In this document: piece after piece, positions 8,216-16,679 of the stretch | Position numbering within the stretch: the stretch's first letter is position 1 | Layout: the number at the start of each line of letters is the position of its first letter | Source: Candidatus Schekmanbacteria bacterium | GTDB lineage: Bacteria > CSSED10-310 > JACPHN01 | Assembly: GCA_016188575.1 (NCBI GenBank) | Contig: JACPHN010000135.1 | Coordinates: 1-62,742 of the forward strand | Direction: 5' to 3' | DNA length: 62,742 bases | Program-made: the position numbers and the translations under genes | The notes under the pieces: generated by a model | What the model saw: only the letters and a program-made list of their open reading frames with translations | Told to the model about the DNA's origin: nothing | Databases searched by the model: none

Positions 8216-9982
8216 ATGGCCGCGATTTCTGAGACGCTTTTTCTCGTGAGCTTGCCGCCCGACCAGTGGTCGCCCTTTCGGGTCATGACCGAGAGCCTGC
8301 CGCTCACGACGCGGGCAGTCGAGAAGGAAGAGATCTCGACCCTGCTCACAACGGCGGTCGGACAGCTCCCGGCCGCGTCGCCCCCGCCTCTGCCGGCCGC
8401 GATCCCGGCCGTTGTCCTGGTGACGACTCCCGAGTGGTTCGATGCGCTCGACCCGGAGCTCGTCGCGCCGATCCCCGCGCTCCTCGTGTCCGATCCCACG
8501 GACCCTTCGATCCTGCCGCGACTGGACACCGAGCACCTGGTGGACATTCTTGCCGTCTGGAACGGCGCCATCGCGCCCGAATCCTTGACCGTTTGTTACG
8601 CGCGCCTTTGCCAGCGTATCGGTCTCCAGCAGCAGCGCGCGCGCCTGCGGGAGCGCGTCGCGCGACTCGAGAACCAACTCGGCTGTCTCACGCAGGTTGG
8701 CCCGCGGATCGCTTCACTGCTCAACCTGGACGAGGTTCTGGAGCAGACGGTGCGGTCGGTGGCGGAGCTCCTCGACGTTCATCGCGTCTCGGTCATGCTC
8801 GTCGAGGAAGACGGTGCCACGCTGGTCATCCGCGCTACCTATGGGTTTCCTCCGGACGTGCCCCGGCACCTCCGCGTCCCCATCGGCGAGGGCATTGCCG
8901 GGCGGGTAGCCGCGACCGGGGAGCCGGTGTTCGTGCGCGACATCAGCAGTTTGAGCTTGCCGCGGCGCCACCCCGAGGAGTACCCGGGGCCTTCGTTCAT
9001 GTCGCTGCCACTCGTTGTCGGCGGCCGGACGATCGGGGTGCTCAACGTTTCCAGCAAGGGCAGTGGCCGGCACTTCGGCAGCAACGAGTTCGACCTCATG
9101 CTCTCCATTTTTGGCACGATCGCGACCGCGCTCGAAAACGCGCGCCTCTATCAGCTCCTGGAACGTCGGGCGAGCGAGGCCGAACGCGCCCGTACGCAGA
9201 TCGAACGCCTCGAAAAACTGCACCTGACCGTCGCCGCGAATCTCTCCCACGAGCTGATGACGCCGCTGACCGCGATCAACGGCTACGCCGAGCTGCTCGA
9301 GATGGATTCGCGCAGTGGCCAGGAGCGCGTTTTGACCAGCGAGCAACGCGTCACGTACCTGAGCGCCATCCTGCAACGAGTCCAGCAGATTCGCTCGACT
9401 GTGGATGAGATGGCCGAGCTCTTTGACATCCTGCTCGATCACGGTTCCCTCACGTTGCGTGCTGCGACGGTGCGCGAGCTCTTGCTCGCGGGCTGGCGGG
9501 CGGCGCAGGAGCTGTTCGGCGACGCCGCCGACGCCGAAGCCGGCGACACCGCCCCCAACGTCTTGCAGATCGATATCGACCCCGGTCACGTCGTCTCCTG
9601 TGACCCCGAGAAAGTCGTCGTTGTGCTTCGCAACTTGTTTTCGAACGCGCTCAAGTTCTCGACACCGCGCAGCAGTCTCGGGGTGCGCACGGAGGTGGTG
9701 GCCGGACCAGGTCCCGGGGAGAATGTGCACGCGGACGGCGAATTCGTTCGCATTTCGGTGCAGAATGAGGGGGTCTACATTCCTCCCGAGGAAATCGAGG
9801 CGATTTTCGGTTTGTATCGGCAACTTGGCGATCCTCTCGTCAACAAGCCGAAAGGAATTGGGCTCGGCCTGCCTCTCTGTCGGGCGATCGTCGAGCATCA
9901 CCACGGAATGATCTGGGCGGACAGCCGTAGCGGCGGCCTGACCACGTTCAGCTTCACCCTCCCACGGAGGCGGAGCGCCTGA
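8216..9982 (+). CDS. GAF-domain sensor histidine kinase
   Basis: 588 residues. The N-terminal 130 residues have no hydrophobic anchor and might be a degenerate receiver-like sensor. A GAF domain follows (about 165-310), then a coiled-coil linker, the HisKA dimerisation domain with phospho-acceptor His about 345 in NLSHELMTPL, and a HATPase domain (about 460-585) with N-box NLFSNALKF and G-box GIGLGLPLC. It is a soluble, cytoplasmic-type kinase. The stop codon is one base upstream of the acyl-CoA synthetase ATG, so the two are likely co-transcribed. No partner response regulator is adjacent. Confidence 0.92.
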   Translation: MAAISETLFLVSLPPDQWSPFRVMTESLPLTTRAVEKEEISTLLTTAVGQLPAASPPPLPAAIPAVVLVTTPEWFDALDPELVAPIPALLVSDPTDPSILPRLDTEHLVDILAVWNGAIAPESLTVCYARLCQRIGLQQQRARLRERVARLENQLGCLTQVGPRIASLLNLDEVLEQTVRSVAELLDVHRVSVMLVEEDGATLVIRATYGFPPDVPRHLRVPIGEGIAGRVAATGEPVFVRDISSLSLPRRHPEEYPGPSFMSLPLVVGGRTIGVLNVSSKGSGRHFGSNEFDLMLSIFGTIATALENARLYQLLERRASEAERARTQIERLEKLHLTVAANLSHELMTPLTAINGYAELLEMDSRSGQERVLTSEQRVTYLSAILQRVQQIRSTVDEMAELFDILLDHGSLTLRAATVRELLLAGWRAAQELFGDAADAEAGDTAPNVLQIDIDPGHVVSCDPEKVVVVLRNLFSNALKFSTPRSSLGVRTEVVAGPGPGENVHADGEFVRISVQNEGVYIPPEEIEAIFGLYRQLGDPLVNKPKGIGLGLPLCRAIVEHHHGMIWADSRSGGLTTFSFTLPRRRSA

Positions 9983-9983
9983 C

Positions 9984-11783
9984 ATGCGCGAAACGATTCC
10001 CCACATCATGCGGCAGCAGGCTCTGGCTAACGCCGGGCGCGTCATCCACTACAGCCTGGAGAACGGCGAATGGCGCCCGATGACCTGGGCGCAGGCCCAG
10101 GAACACGTCGAGGCGGTGGCCGCGGGCCTTGATGACCACGGTTGCCGCCACGGCGATAGCGTCGCCATCATGGGGCGGACATGCTGGCAGTGGACGGTAG
10201 CCGACGGGGCGATTCTGCTGTTCGGTGGCGTCACAATCGGCATCTACGAGACGAGCACTCCGGACCAGGTCGCGTACATCATCAACCATTCGGAGTCCCG
10301 TGTCCTGTTTGTCGCGGCAGGGCAGCCCGCCGAGCGGGCCATGGCCGCCTGGAAGACCTGTCCCGGGCTCGAGCTCGTGATCGTCTGGGGCGGAGCGCTT
10401 CCCGCCGGTGCTCCCGGTCGCGTCGACTCCTGGGACGCGCTCCTGCAACAGGGCCGCAGACTGACTGCCGTAAACCCGCAGACCGCCGACCGACTGCTGG
10501 CGCAGGTGCAGCCCGATGACGTTGCCACCCTGGTCTACACGAGCGGCACGACAGGACCCCCGAAAGGCGTCGTGCTGACTCACGCCAACCTCGCATTCGT
10601 CGCGCGAGCTTCCAACGAGGTGTTGCCCATTGGCCCCGATGACGTGGGTATCGTGTTTCTTCCGCTCGCCCATTCGCTGCAGCGGGTGACCCTCTACGCC
10701 GGGCTCGTCGGCGGCCTGCTCGGGTATTTCGCACCGTCTCTCGATGCCTTGCCGGAGACGTGGAAAGTGGCGCGGCCAACCATCATGGCCTCCGTTCCTC
10801 GCATCTTCGAGAAAGTCCACGCGCGTATCGAGAACACTCTGGCCGCCGCGCCGCCGCACCGGCAAGCGCTCTTCCGCTTCGCGATGAAGATCGCGCGCCA
10901 CCGCGCCGCACTTGTCCGCGCCGGAAAGCCCGTGCCGCTGCCGCTTCAGGTGCTCCACCGTTGCTTCGATTCCCTCGTCTTCTCGCGCATCCGCGCCGTA
11001 TTCGGCGGGCGTGTCCGCTACATGGTCAGCGGCGGAGCACCGATCGGGGTCGAGCTCCTCGAGTTTTTCCACGCGCTCGGGATTCTCATCCTGGAGGGAT
11101 ATGGGCTCACCGAGACCTCCGGACCGGCCACCGTCAACGGCTTCGACGCGTTCAAGCTTGGGACCGTGGGCAGGGCGATGCCGGGCACCGAGCTGCGCAT
11201 CTCGGAGATCGGCGAGATCCTCATTCGCGGCACGGGTGTATTCCGCGAGTACTTCAAGGATCCCGAGGCTACGGCCGCGGCGTTTGCCGGCGCTGGACCG
11301 GATCGCTGGTTCCGCTCCGGCGATGTCGGTGACCTCGACGCGGACGGTTTTCTGCGCATCACGGATCGCATCAAGGACCTCATCATCACCGCCGGCGGCA
11401 AGAACATCGCACCGCAAAACATTGAAAACCTCGTCAAGTCGCGCAGCCCGCTCATCAGCCACGTGGTTGTTCACGGCGATCGGCGCAACTATCTGGTCGC
11501 CCTGATTGCGCTGCACGAAGACGAGTTGCTTGGTTGGGCCGAGCGCCACGGCCTCGCTGGCGACTACCCGGCGCTCTGCCGGAGTGAAGCGTTGCGCCAG
11601 CACCTCGAGGGGGCAATCTCCGAAGCGAATCGCGACCTCGCCCGCTACGAACAAATCAAGAAGTTTGCTGTCCTCGAGCAGGATCTCACGCAGGACGGCG
11701 GCGAGCTGACCCCGTCGCTCAAGGTGAAGCGACGCGTCGTCGAGAGCCGAAACCGCGCGGTCATCGAGAGCATGTACGCCTAA
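9984..11783 (+). CDS. Long-chain fatty-acid--CoA ligase (AMP-forming)
   Basis: 599 residues of the ANL superfamily. The phosphate-binding motif is LVYTSGTTGPPKGVVLTH; motif YGLTETSGPA and the hinge SGDVGDLDADGFLRITDRIKDLIITAGGKN (A8 core, split here by the hinge Asp) are intact, as is the C-terminal LKVKRRVV lysine region. It activates fatty acids via an acyl-AMP intermediate for membrane lipid synthesis or beta-oxidation. Length and the FadD15/LACS-like first third fit the long-chain class. It sits between a sensor kinase (1-base gap) and an outer-membrane barrel (no gap), an operon that suggests a link with envelope lipid. Confidence 0.93.
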   Translation: MRETIPHIMRQQALANAGRVIHYSLENGEWRPMTWAQAQEHVEAVAAGLDDHGCRHGDSVAIMGRTCWQWTVADGAILLFGGVTIGIYETSTPDQVAYIINHSESRVLFVAAGQPAERAMAAWKTCPGLELVIVWGGALPAGAPGRVDSWDALLQQGRRLTAVNPQTADRLLAQVQPDDVATLVYTSGTTGPPKGVVLTHANLAFVARASNEVLPIGPDDVGIVFLPLAHSLQRVTLYAGLVGGLLGYFAPSLDALPETWKVARPTIMASVPRIFEKVHARIENTLAAAPPHRQALFRFAMKIARHRAALVRAGKPVPLPLQVLHRCFDSLVFSRIRAVFGGRVRYMVSGGAPIGVELLEFFHALGILILEGYGLTETSGPATVNGFDAFKLGTVGRAMPGTELRISEIGEILIRGTGVFREYFKDPEATAAAFAGAGPDRWFRSGDVGDLDADGFLRITDRIKDLIITAGGKNIAPQNIENLVKSRSPLISHVVVHGDRRNYLVALIALHEDELLGWAERHGLAGDYPALCRSEALRQHLEGAISEANRDLARYEQIKKFAVLEQDLTQDGGELTPSLKVKRRVVESRNRAVIESMYA

Positions 11784-13358
11784 TTGAAAAGCTCTACCAG
11801 CAAGAAGCCGTCCCGGCTGCCGCGGCTGGTGGCGTTCGCCATCGGTTTCGGTTGGTTTGGCTGCCTCGCCGTCCCCGCGCCGAGCGCCGCCAGCGTGGCG
11901 TCGTTTTTCGGTCGCAGCGCCGGCCACGTCGCGAACGTGGCGTTCGCCGGCGCCGACGAGGCGCTGGCCGACGTGTTGCCGCTCGTGGTGATGGTGCAGA
12001 AGCGCGACCTGTTCGACGAGGCCGCGGTGGCGCTCGATGTGGCGCGCATCCAGAGCCTCGGCGTCTACGCGGATGTCCAGGCGGACGTTACCGAGGAAGC
12101 TACCGGGGTCACCGTCCGCTACCGCGTGAGCGGGCGCACCAACGCCGCGCTGCCGCGCCTTGACGCCATTCGCATCGAGGGCAACATCAAGACCAAGGAG
12201 CGCGTCGTGCTCCGCAGATTACGCCTGGCGGTGGGCGATAGCGTCGAGTGGCAGCGTCTCGTCGCGGCGATGCGGAGACTTCAGGAGCTGCGCTTCTTTG
12301 AAAAGGTGCGGTTCTGTTTCGGCCCGCCGCCGGCCGCCGCTGATGACTCCGGCGTCACTCTGGTCGTCACCATCGTAGAGGGGCTGACGCAAATCGGCTT
12401 CGGGTGGTTGACCTACTCCTCCGATAACCCTGACCTCGGTGGTTTGGGGCCGATCGCCGGTTACGTCAACATGAACTTGTTCGGAACCGGCGCCCAGTTC
12501 GGCTTCGGCGGGATGTGGGCGGAAACCAAGGTCGTCGTCGTCGGCGGGCGTCTCCTTCATCCTCTGGACACCGCCGCCACGCTTACGTTCGGTGCCGGTT
12601 ACCTGGATCAGGAACAGGAGCTCTTCGACCGCGATGCGCGCGAGACGGGCGACTCCTATCGCGCCTTGGGCACCACCGCGATCGCGTTCTGGGATCAGTC
12701 GCTCGATCGCGACGAGCACTGGCATCTCTTCGGCGGCATGATTCTGGCCCGTACGCGGTTTCGCGCCGCGCAGGGCGAGCCCCCGGCCGCCGGCGGCCGA
12801 TCGGCGCTGGCCATTGCCTCCGTCTACCTGGATCGCCGCGACGACAGGACCGAACCGACGCGCGGCTACGTGGCGGAGCTCCGCCTCGACCAAGGCTACC
12901 AGGATGCCGATGCGCCCGAGCGGTCGCGGGGTTTCCTGCGGTTCAACCCCGAGCTCCGCGGCTACTGGCGCCTCGGCCCGCGCCACTGTTTCGCCGCACA
13001 AGGAAAGGCCGGGGTGGCGAATCGCGACATTCCATTTCTCGCCAAATACACGCTCGGCGGCTACTCGAGCATGCGCGGCTACCCGTCGGAGGGCATGCGG
13101 GGCGACACCTACATCTGGGGAACAGTCGAGTATCGCTTCCCCATCTACGAGATCCGCGACGATCAGGCGATTACGGGCGTCGTATTCAGCGAGGCCGGAG
13201 ACGCCTGGGACCGCGGCAGCGACGACGCGCCCTGGCAGTTTCGGCTGAGCGGCGGGGTCGGCCTGAGGGCCATTGCCGGCCCCTTCGTGCTGCGCGCCGA
13301 CTACGGCGTCGCTCGCGACTCGAGCGGCTTCTACATCCACTTCGGGCACTACTTCTGA
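11784..13358 (+). CDS. Omp85/BamA-family outer membrane protein with POTRA domain
   Basis: Starts at a TTG directly after the stop of the ligase gene; this start gives a clean signal peptide (KKPSR n-region, hydrophobic core, APSAAS cleavage). About 60-210 hold POTRA-like segments with the typical IRIEGNIKTKERVVLRRL and LQELRFFEKV motifs. The C-terminal 300 residues form a D15/surface-antigen barrel with alternating aromatic strands, FGGYSSMRGY-type motif (here LGGYSSMRGYPSEG) and a terminal aromatic residue (HFGHYF). It is shorter than BamA (one or two POTRAs), so a TamA-like or lipid/autotransporter-secretion role is more likely than the main BAM complex. Confidence 0.88.
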   Translation: MKSSTSKKPSRLPRLVAFAIGFGWFGCLAVPAPSAASVASFFGRSAGHVANVAFAGADEALADVLPLVVMVQKRDLFDEAAVALDVARIQSLGVYADVQADVTEEATGVTVRYRVSGRTNAALPRLDAIRIEGNIKTKERVVLRRLRLAVGDSVEWQRLVAAMRRLQELRFFEKVRFCFGPPPAAADDSGVTLVVTIVEGLTQIGFGWLTYSSDNPDLGGLGPIAGYVNMNLFGTGAQFGFGGMWAETKVVVVGGRLLHPLDTAATLTFGAGYLDQEQELFDRDARETGDSYRALGTTAIAFWDQSLDRDEHWHLFGGMILARTRFRAAQGEPPAAGGRSALAIASVYLDRRDDRTEPTRGYVAELRLDQGYQDADAPERSRGFLRFNPELRGYWRLGPRHCFAAQGKAGVANRDIPFLAKYTLGGYSSMRGYPSEGMRGDTYIWGTVEYRFPIYEIRDDQAITGVVFSEAGDAWDRGSDDAPWQFRLSGGVGLRAIAGPFVLRADYGVARDSSGFYIHFGHYF

Positions 13359-13492
13359 GCCCGCCGGATACGGCGAACGCGCGGCAGCCGGCGCCGGCCG
13401 ATCGCGGTCGCTATTCGCGGTTGCCCCTGGACCGGTTTGCACTAGCGTACCCTGCCTTGAACCTTGTTTCCTTGCGAGAGGGCAGTGCGCCG

Positions 13493-13678
13493 ATGGCCGA
13501 GCCAGCGATGACCGTCCGAGAGGTGGCTAGCTACCTGAACGTGAATGAGAAGACGGTCTACCGGCTCGCCCAGAAGGCAGCGCTTCCAGGCTTCAAAGTC
13601 GCCGGGGCCTGGCGCTTCCGGCGCGCCGACATCGATCGCTGGATCGATGACCAGAAGCGAGCCGTGGTCGACCGCTAA
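13493..13678 (+). CDS. Small helix-turn-helix (excisionase/MerR-like) DNA-binding protein
   Basis: 61 residues with the classic excisionase-family helix-turn-helix: MTVREVASYLNVNEKTVYRL, then the wing GFKVAGAWRFRRADIDRWI. GAGAGGGCAG upstream of ATG 13493 is a plausible ribosome-binding site. It lies 17 bases upstream of the BREX-like remnants and could have been their regulator. It looks intact. Base composition matches the neighbours. Confidence 0.8.
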   Translation: MAEPAMTVREVASYLNVNEKTVYRLAQKAALPGFKVAGAWRFRRADIDRWIDDQKRAVVDR

Positions 13679-13695
13679 GAGGGGAAGGAGTAGGG

Positions 13696-14100
13696 GTGGA
13701 TGCGGCGAGCGTCCGCTTTGGAGCAGGGAGGATCCGCGTGGCGGCGCCGGTGAAGACCAGCGATGTCCGCGCCCGTCCCGGTTTTCACGACGGCGACTGC
13801 GGCACGCACTCCAGCCGGACCCTGATGTTCGCCGAGCTGGAGCTCCTGCTGGAGGCCACCGCGCCCGACGCTGCTATCTCCGACTACCGTCGCGCAACCG
13901 TTGAGCAGAACGTGCTGGGGAAGCGGACGCGTACGACGCGGGAACATACGGTCCGAAAGCTCAAGGCACTCTACGGGCTGGATTCAGTACTCCCGGTGTT
14001 CCGCGCGCTGCGGACCTTCTGGCCGCTCGACAACGAGGCGTTGCGCGAGATCAACCCGAAGCTGAGCGTGAGCTTCGGGTGCTTCGGTAAGCTGTTTGGG
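13696..14100 (+). pseudogene. Remnant of a BrxA-like (DUF1819) gene
   Basis: About residues 36-110 of this frame (EQNVLGKRTRTTREHTVRKL then LYGLDSVLPVFRALRTFW) resemble the N-terminal part of the BrxA/DUF1819 proteins that open BREX operons. The expected continuation is missing: after DNEALREIN the frame runs directly into sequence matching the tail of a DNA methyltransferase. The open frame 13696-14409 is therefore a chance join, not one protein. Assignment is from motif memory; a profile search against BrxA would settle it. Confidence 0.45.
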
Positions 14101-14176
14101 GACTACGCGGAATGGAGCGACCGATCCTGTTCCTCCGTGCTCCCGCCGCCGACGACCGGTTTGCGCGGCCCGCGGC

Positions 14177-14505
14177 CTTCAGGAGAAACTCAAGCGTATC
14201 CTCCATGGCGCCCTCCTTGCGGCATCTTCGTGCGGTGGAAGCCCATCGAGCAGCAGCCGCCGGGATGGGATCCGGACATCAACGATGGCGTTGGGGTCAA
14301 CATCCGCCCGTTCATGCGGGTCGGCGATGTCGGCAAGAAGGGCGCGGGGATCCTGAGGGAGAAGCCGAACATCGACTGGGGCAAGGACCCGGCGGGCGCG
14401 CCCTGGTAAGACCTCTTCGCGGATGACCGGATCAACGATCACCACCTCACGCTCGCCGAGAAGCAGGCCGCGCGAGAGGCGAACGCACTCAGGGAGGAAG
14501 CATGA
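14177..14505 (+). pseudogene. Remnant: C-terminal tail of a PglX-like adenine methyltransferase
   Basis: Three pieces of one protein are visible. LQEKLKRILHGA is in frame 2 (14177-14212). A -1 type shift then leads to frame 1, IFVRWKPIEQQPPGWDPDIN and NIRPFM...VGKKGAGILR. A TAA at 14407-14409 sits exactly where Tyr is expected between GAPW and DLFADDRINDHHLTLAEK. The frame then closes at TGA 14503-14505, which overlaps the ATG of the next gene (ATGA). The motif set is that of the C-terminus of large N6-adenine methylases of BREX (PglX) or Eco57I type. At least one frameshift and one nonsense change make it dead; the catalytic NPPY part is absent. Confidence 0.5.
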
Positions 14506-15710
14506 TCGACTGGGCGCAACTGGAAGCGCGAATCGCCGTCGGCGAGGACGAGCACACCGAGCTCAAGCGCGGGCCGGGCGATCTCAGGCCGATCGGTCGC
14601 GCCATTTCGGCCATCGCGAACACGGACGGTGGCCTCGTGATCCTGGGAGTCGACGACAATGGCAACATCGTTGGGGTTCGCGAGGATCCGGAGTCCGTGT
14701 CCGAGCGGCTCACGGGCTTCCTGCAGTCCGGGCTGAATGCGCCCGTTCAGGCGCGCCTCGGACAGCATCGGGACGCCAATGGGTGGATTCACTGGGTCGA
14801 GGTGCCGCGGCAGCGGGGTTTCGAGCCGCTATCTCACGATGGGCGGGTCTTTGTCCGCCGAGCGCGGGCGAGCGTGCAGCCGTCCCCTCAGGAGCTGCAG
14901 GATCTGTACAACCTGTTCGGCTACATCATTACGGAAGAACGGGCGATAGCTTCCGCCGGGATCGAGGCCATCGAGGTGCAGAGCTTCTGGTCCTATCTCG
15001 ATCGTCTGGGGCTGGACCGAACAGGCGATCCACAGCCTGGGCTGGAGGACGACTTGTTGGCCAGAGGCGTGCTGGCCGAGATCGGCGGGGATCTGCGGGC
15101 GACTCTGTACGGCGCCCTGGCTTTCGGGAAGACGCCGCAGTCCTATCCGCAGACAGGAAGGTTTTGGGTAGAATGCGTCTCCTACGGTGGAAAAGACCGT
15201 GCGGACGAGGTCCTTCAGGTCGCCGAAGGGAAAGGCCGTCTCGACGAGCAGGTCGATCGAGCCCTCGGGTGGGTGCGTGGGCTTGGAAGAGGCGAGCGCT
15301 ACGAGGGCATCACTCGGATCGACATGCCACTTGTCCCGCGAGCTGCGGTGCGGGAGGCGCTCGTGAATGCCGTGGCTCACCGCGACTACGCCATTATCGG
15401 ATCGCAGACTCTTCTCGAAGTCTTCTCCGACCGCCTCGTGGTCACGAGCCCCGGAGTGCTGCCGACCACGGTCACGGTCGAGTCCGTCAAGCGCGGGGGT
15501 AGACCACGGTCGCGCAACGAGTCCATCGCAAACTATCTGCTCGCGATGCAGAAAATGGAGAGGCGAGGTCGGGGATGGCTCCTGATGCGGCGGGCCATGC
15601 TGGAGCACAACGGCACCGAGCCAGAGATTGAAGAGGATCGTGAGGCGCGCTGGGTGAGCGTCACCCTCTGGCTTCGGCCTCCGCAGAATGCAGCAGAGAG
15701 TAGGGCATGA
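14502..15710 (+). CDS. AlbA_2 (Schlafen-like) domain ATP-binding protein
   Basis: 402 residues. The N-terminal AlbA_2 domain (about 1-125) shows TELKRGPGD, ISAIANTDGGLVILGVDDNG and VRRARASVQPS. The C-terminal part carries the HATPase_c_4-type motif REALVNAVAHRDYAIIG and a following strand. COG2865 proteins of this build are annotated as transcriptional regulators or RecG-like helicases and recur inside BREX and type I restriction loci. Here the gene is intact while both flanking BREX-like genes are broken. ATGA overlaps at both ends (14502-14505 and 15707-15710) show it was an internal gene of the former operon. Confidence 0.85.
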   Translation: MIDWAQLEARIAVGEDEHTELKRGPGDLRPIGRAISAIANTDGGLVILGVDDNGNIVGVREDPESVSERLTGFLQSGLNAPVQARLGQHRDANGWIHWVEVPRQRGFEPLSHDGRVFVRRARASVQPSPQELQDLYNLFGYIITEERAIASAGIEAIEVQSFWSYLDRLGLDRTGDPQPGLEDDLLARGVLAEIGGDLRATLYGALAFGKTPQSYPQTGRFWVECVSYGGKDRADEVLQVAEGKGRLDEQVDRALGWVRGLGRGERYEGITRIDMPLVPRAAVREALVNAVAHRDYAIIGSQTLLEVFSDRLVVTSPGVLPTTVTVESVKRGGRPRSRNESIANYLLAMQKMERRGRGWLLMRRAMLEHNGTEPEIEEDREARWVSVTLWLRPPQNAAESRA

Positions 15711-15890
15711 CCCCGAAGCCAGCCGTACCGCCGTGCTCGACGCCCTTCTCGCGTCGCTGCACAGGGCGGCCGTCTGTCTTCAAGCGCGACGCCCAGGTCG
15801 CGCCGACCGCCATGCTGTGGCCCGACCAGGCCGAGCAATGGCGCCCGCTCTTGCCGGTCCTGCGCGAGGTCTTCGCCGATCGCTCGGCGT
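15707..15890 (+). pseudogene. Remnant of a PglZ-like gene (N-terminus)
   Basis: ATG 15707 overlaps the stop of the AlbA_2 gene (ATGA). The coding signal moves between frames: frame 1 gives AVLDALLASLHRAAV, frame 2 then gives FKRDAQVAPTAMLWPDQAEQ and WRPLLPVLREVF. Together they read like the start of a BREX PglZ protein (the APxxxLWPDxxxQWxPLLPxLR signature). The switch coincides with a tandem GTCT-GTCT (15772-15779); removing one GTCT restores Ala-Val-Phe-Lys in frame. No further PglZ sequence is recognisable; 15900-16110 keeps an open frame-1 stretch (DRTIDDYAMGIVAEELALDG) that I cannot assign. Confidence 0.5.
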
Positions 15891-16114
15891 GGTCGAGGCC
15901 GAGAACCAGGAGCCGTTCAGGACCGCGTTCTTTGATCCCTCGGCCACAAGACGAGACCGCACCATTGACGACTATGCGATGGGTATCGTTGCGGAGGAGC
16001 TCGCGCTCGACGGTGCGTTCGCGTACCTGCGAGATAGCACGATTGCGCAATTGTCGCCCGAGCTCGCGCCAGGACCCCGAAGAGGGCGGTACGGGGGTGA
16101 GCTCTTACGCCGCG

Positions 16115-16642
16115 TCACGCATCTCGCTGCCTGTACCATGCGAGCGCTAGCTTTTCGACCCGTTTTATCCAAGTGCTCTTACCGGCGTTGTATGCAGCAA
16201 TATCCGCCGGGTACTGCGAATAGACTTCTCTCTTCAAGTTTTCGTAGTCTCGGCAATGATCCTTGTGAGCTCTCAAATATGCACAGAAAGCGATGTGACG
16301 TTCCACGTCAGGATCACCCGTCTGGTATATGTGTATATTATGCGTGCGATGTTCTCCGCAATCCTTGGTGAAAAAGCGGCGGCCGGGGAGCCCGTATTCT
16401 CCCCACGCCTTGTAGCCGGCGCCCTGAAATAGGGCCGTACTTGCATCAACTCGTGTGACGCTGAGGACCAGTGGGAGCAGATCGATGACGGGCTTGGCAG
16501 CCAGACCCGGGACGGAAGTGCTGCCGACATGGTGCACCGTAACCAGGTTATCGCCGAGCAGGATCTGAAGTCTCCCGGCTTCCCGCGCAAACTCAGATGG
16601 CCAGTCGGGCGAGTAGTCAGTAAACGTATACAGGCTAGGCAT
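16115..16642 (-). CDS. GrpB-family (UPF0157) nucleotidyltransferase-like protein
   Basis: 175 residues with GrpB hallmarks: HVGSTSVPGLAAKPVIDLL near residue 40 (the GST...D..D nucleotidyltransferase-fold motif), then FFTKDCGEHRTHNIHIY and HIAFCAYLRAHKD. The family belongs to the polymerase-beta nucleotidyltransferase fold; function is unproven. Start ATG 16642 is the first in frame. The gene closes off the decayed defence region on its right side. Confidence 0.9.
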   Translation of the reverse strand: MPSLYTFTDYSPDWPSEFAREAGRLQILLGDNLVTVHHVGSTSVPGLAAKPVIDLLPLVLSVTRVDASTALFQGAGYKAWGEYGLPGRRFFTKDCGEHRTHNIHIYQTGDPDVERHIAFCAYLRAHKDHCRDYENLKREVYSQYPADIAAYNAGKSTWIKRVEKLALAWYRQRDA

Positions 16643-16679
16643 GGCGCTCGTTCACGGACCTCGCCCAGGCGGCCGGCGG

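Noticed and set aside
9954-11927. A 657-codon open frame on the minus strand
   Set aside because: It lies antisense to the clear acyl-CoA ligase gene; its length is a by-product of high GC content and it has no family motif.
13696-14409. A single intact 237-residue protein
   Set aside because: Its two halves match different BREX-type genes and the middle is in the wrong frame for both.
15688-16371. A 227-codon plus-strand frame after the AlbA_2 gene
   Set aside because: It mixes a piece of the PglZ-like remnant with sequence antisense to the intact GrpB gene.
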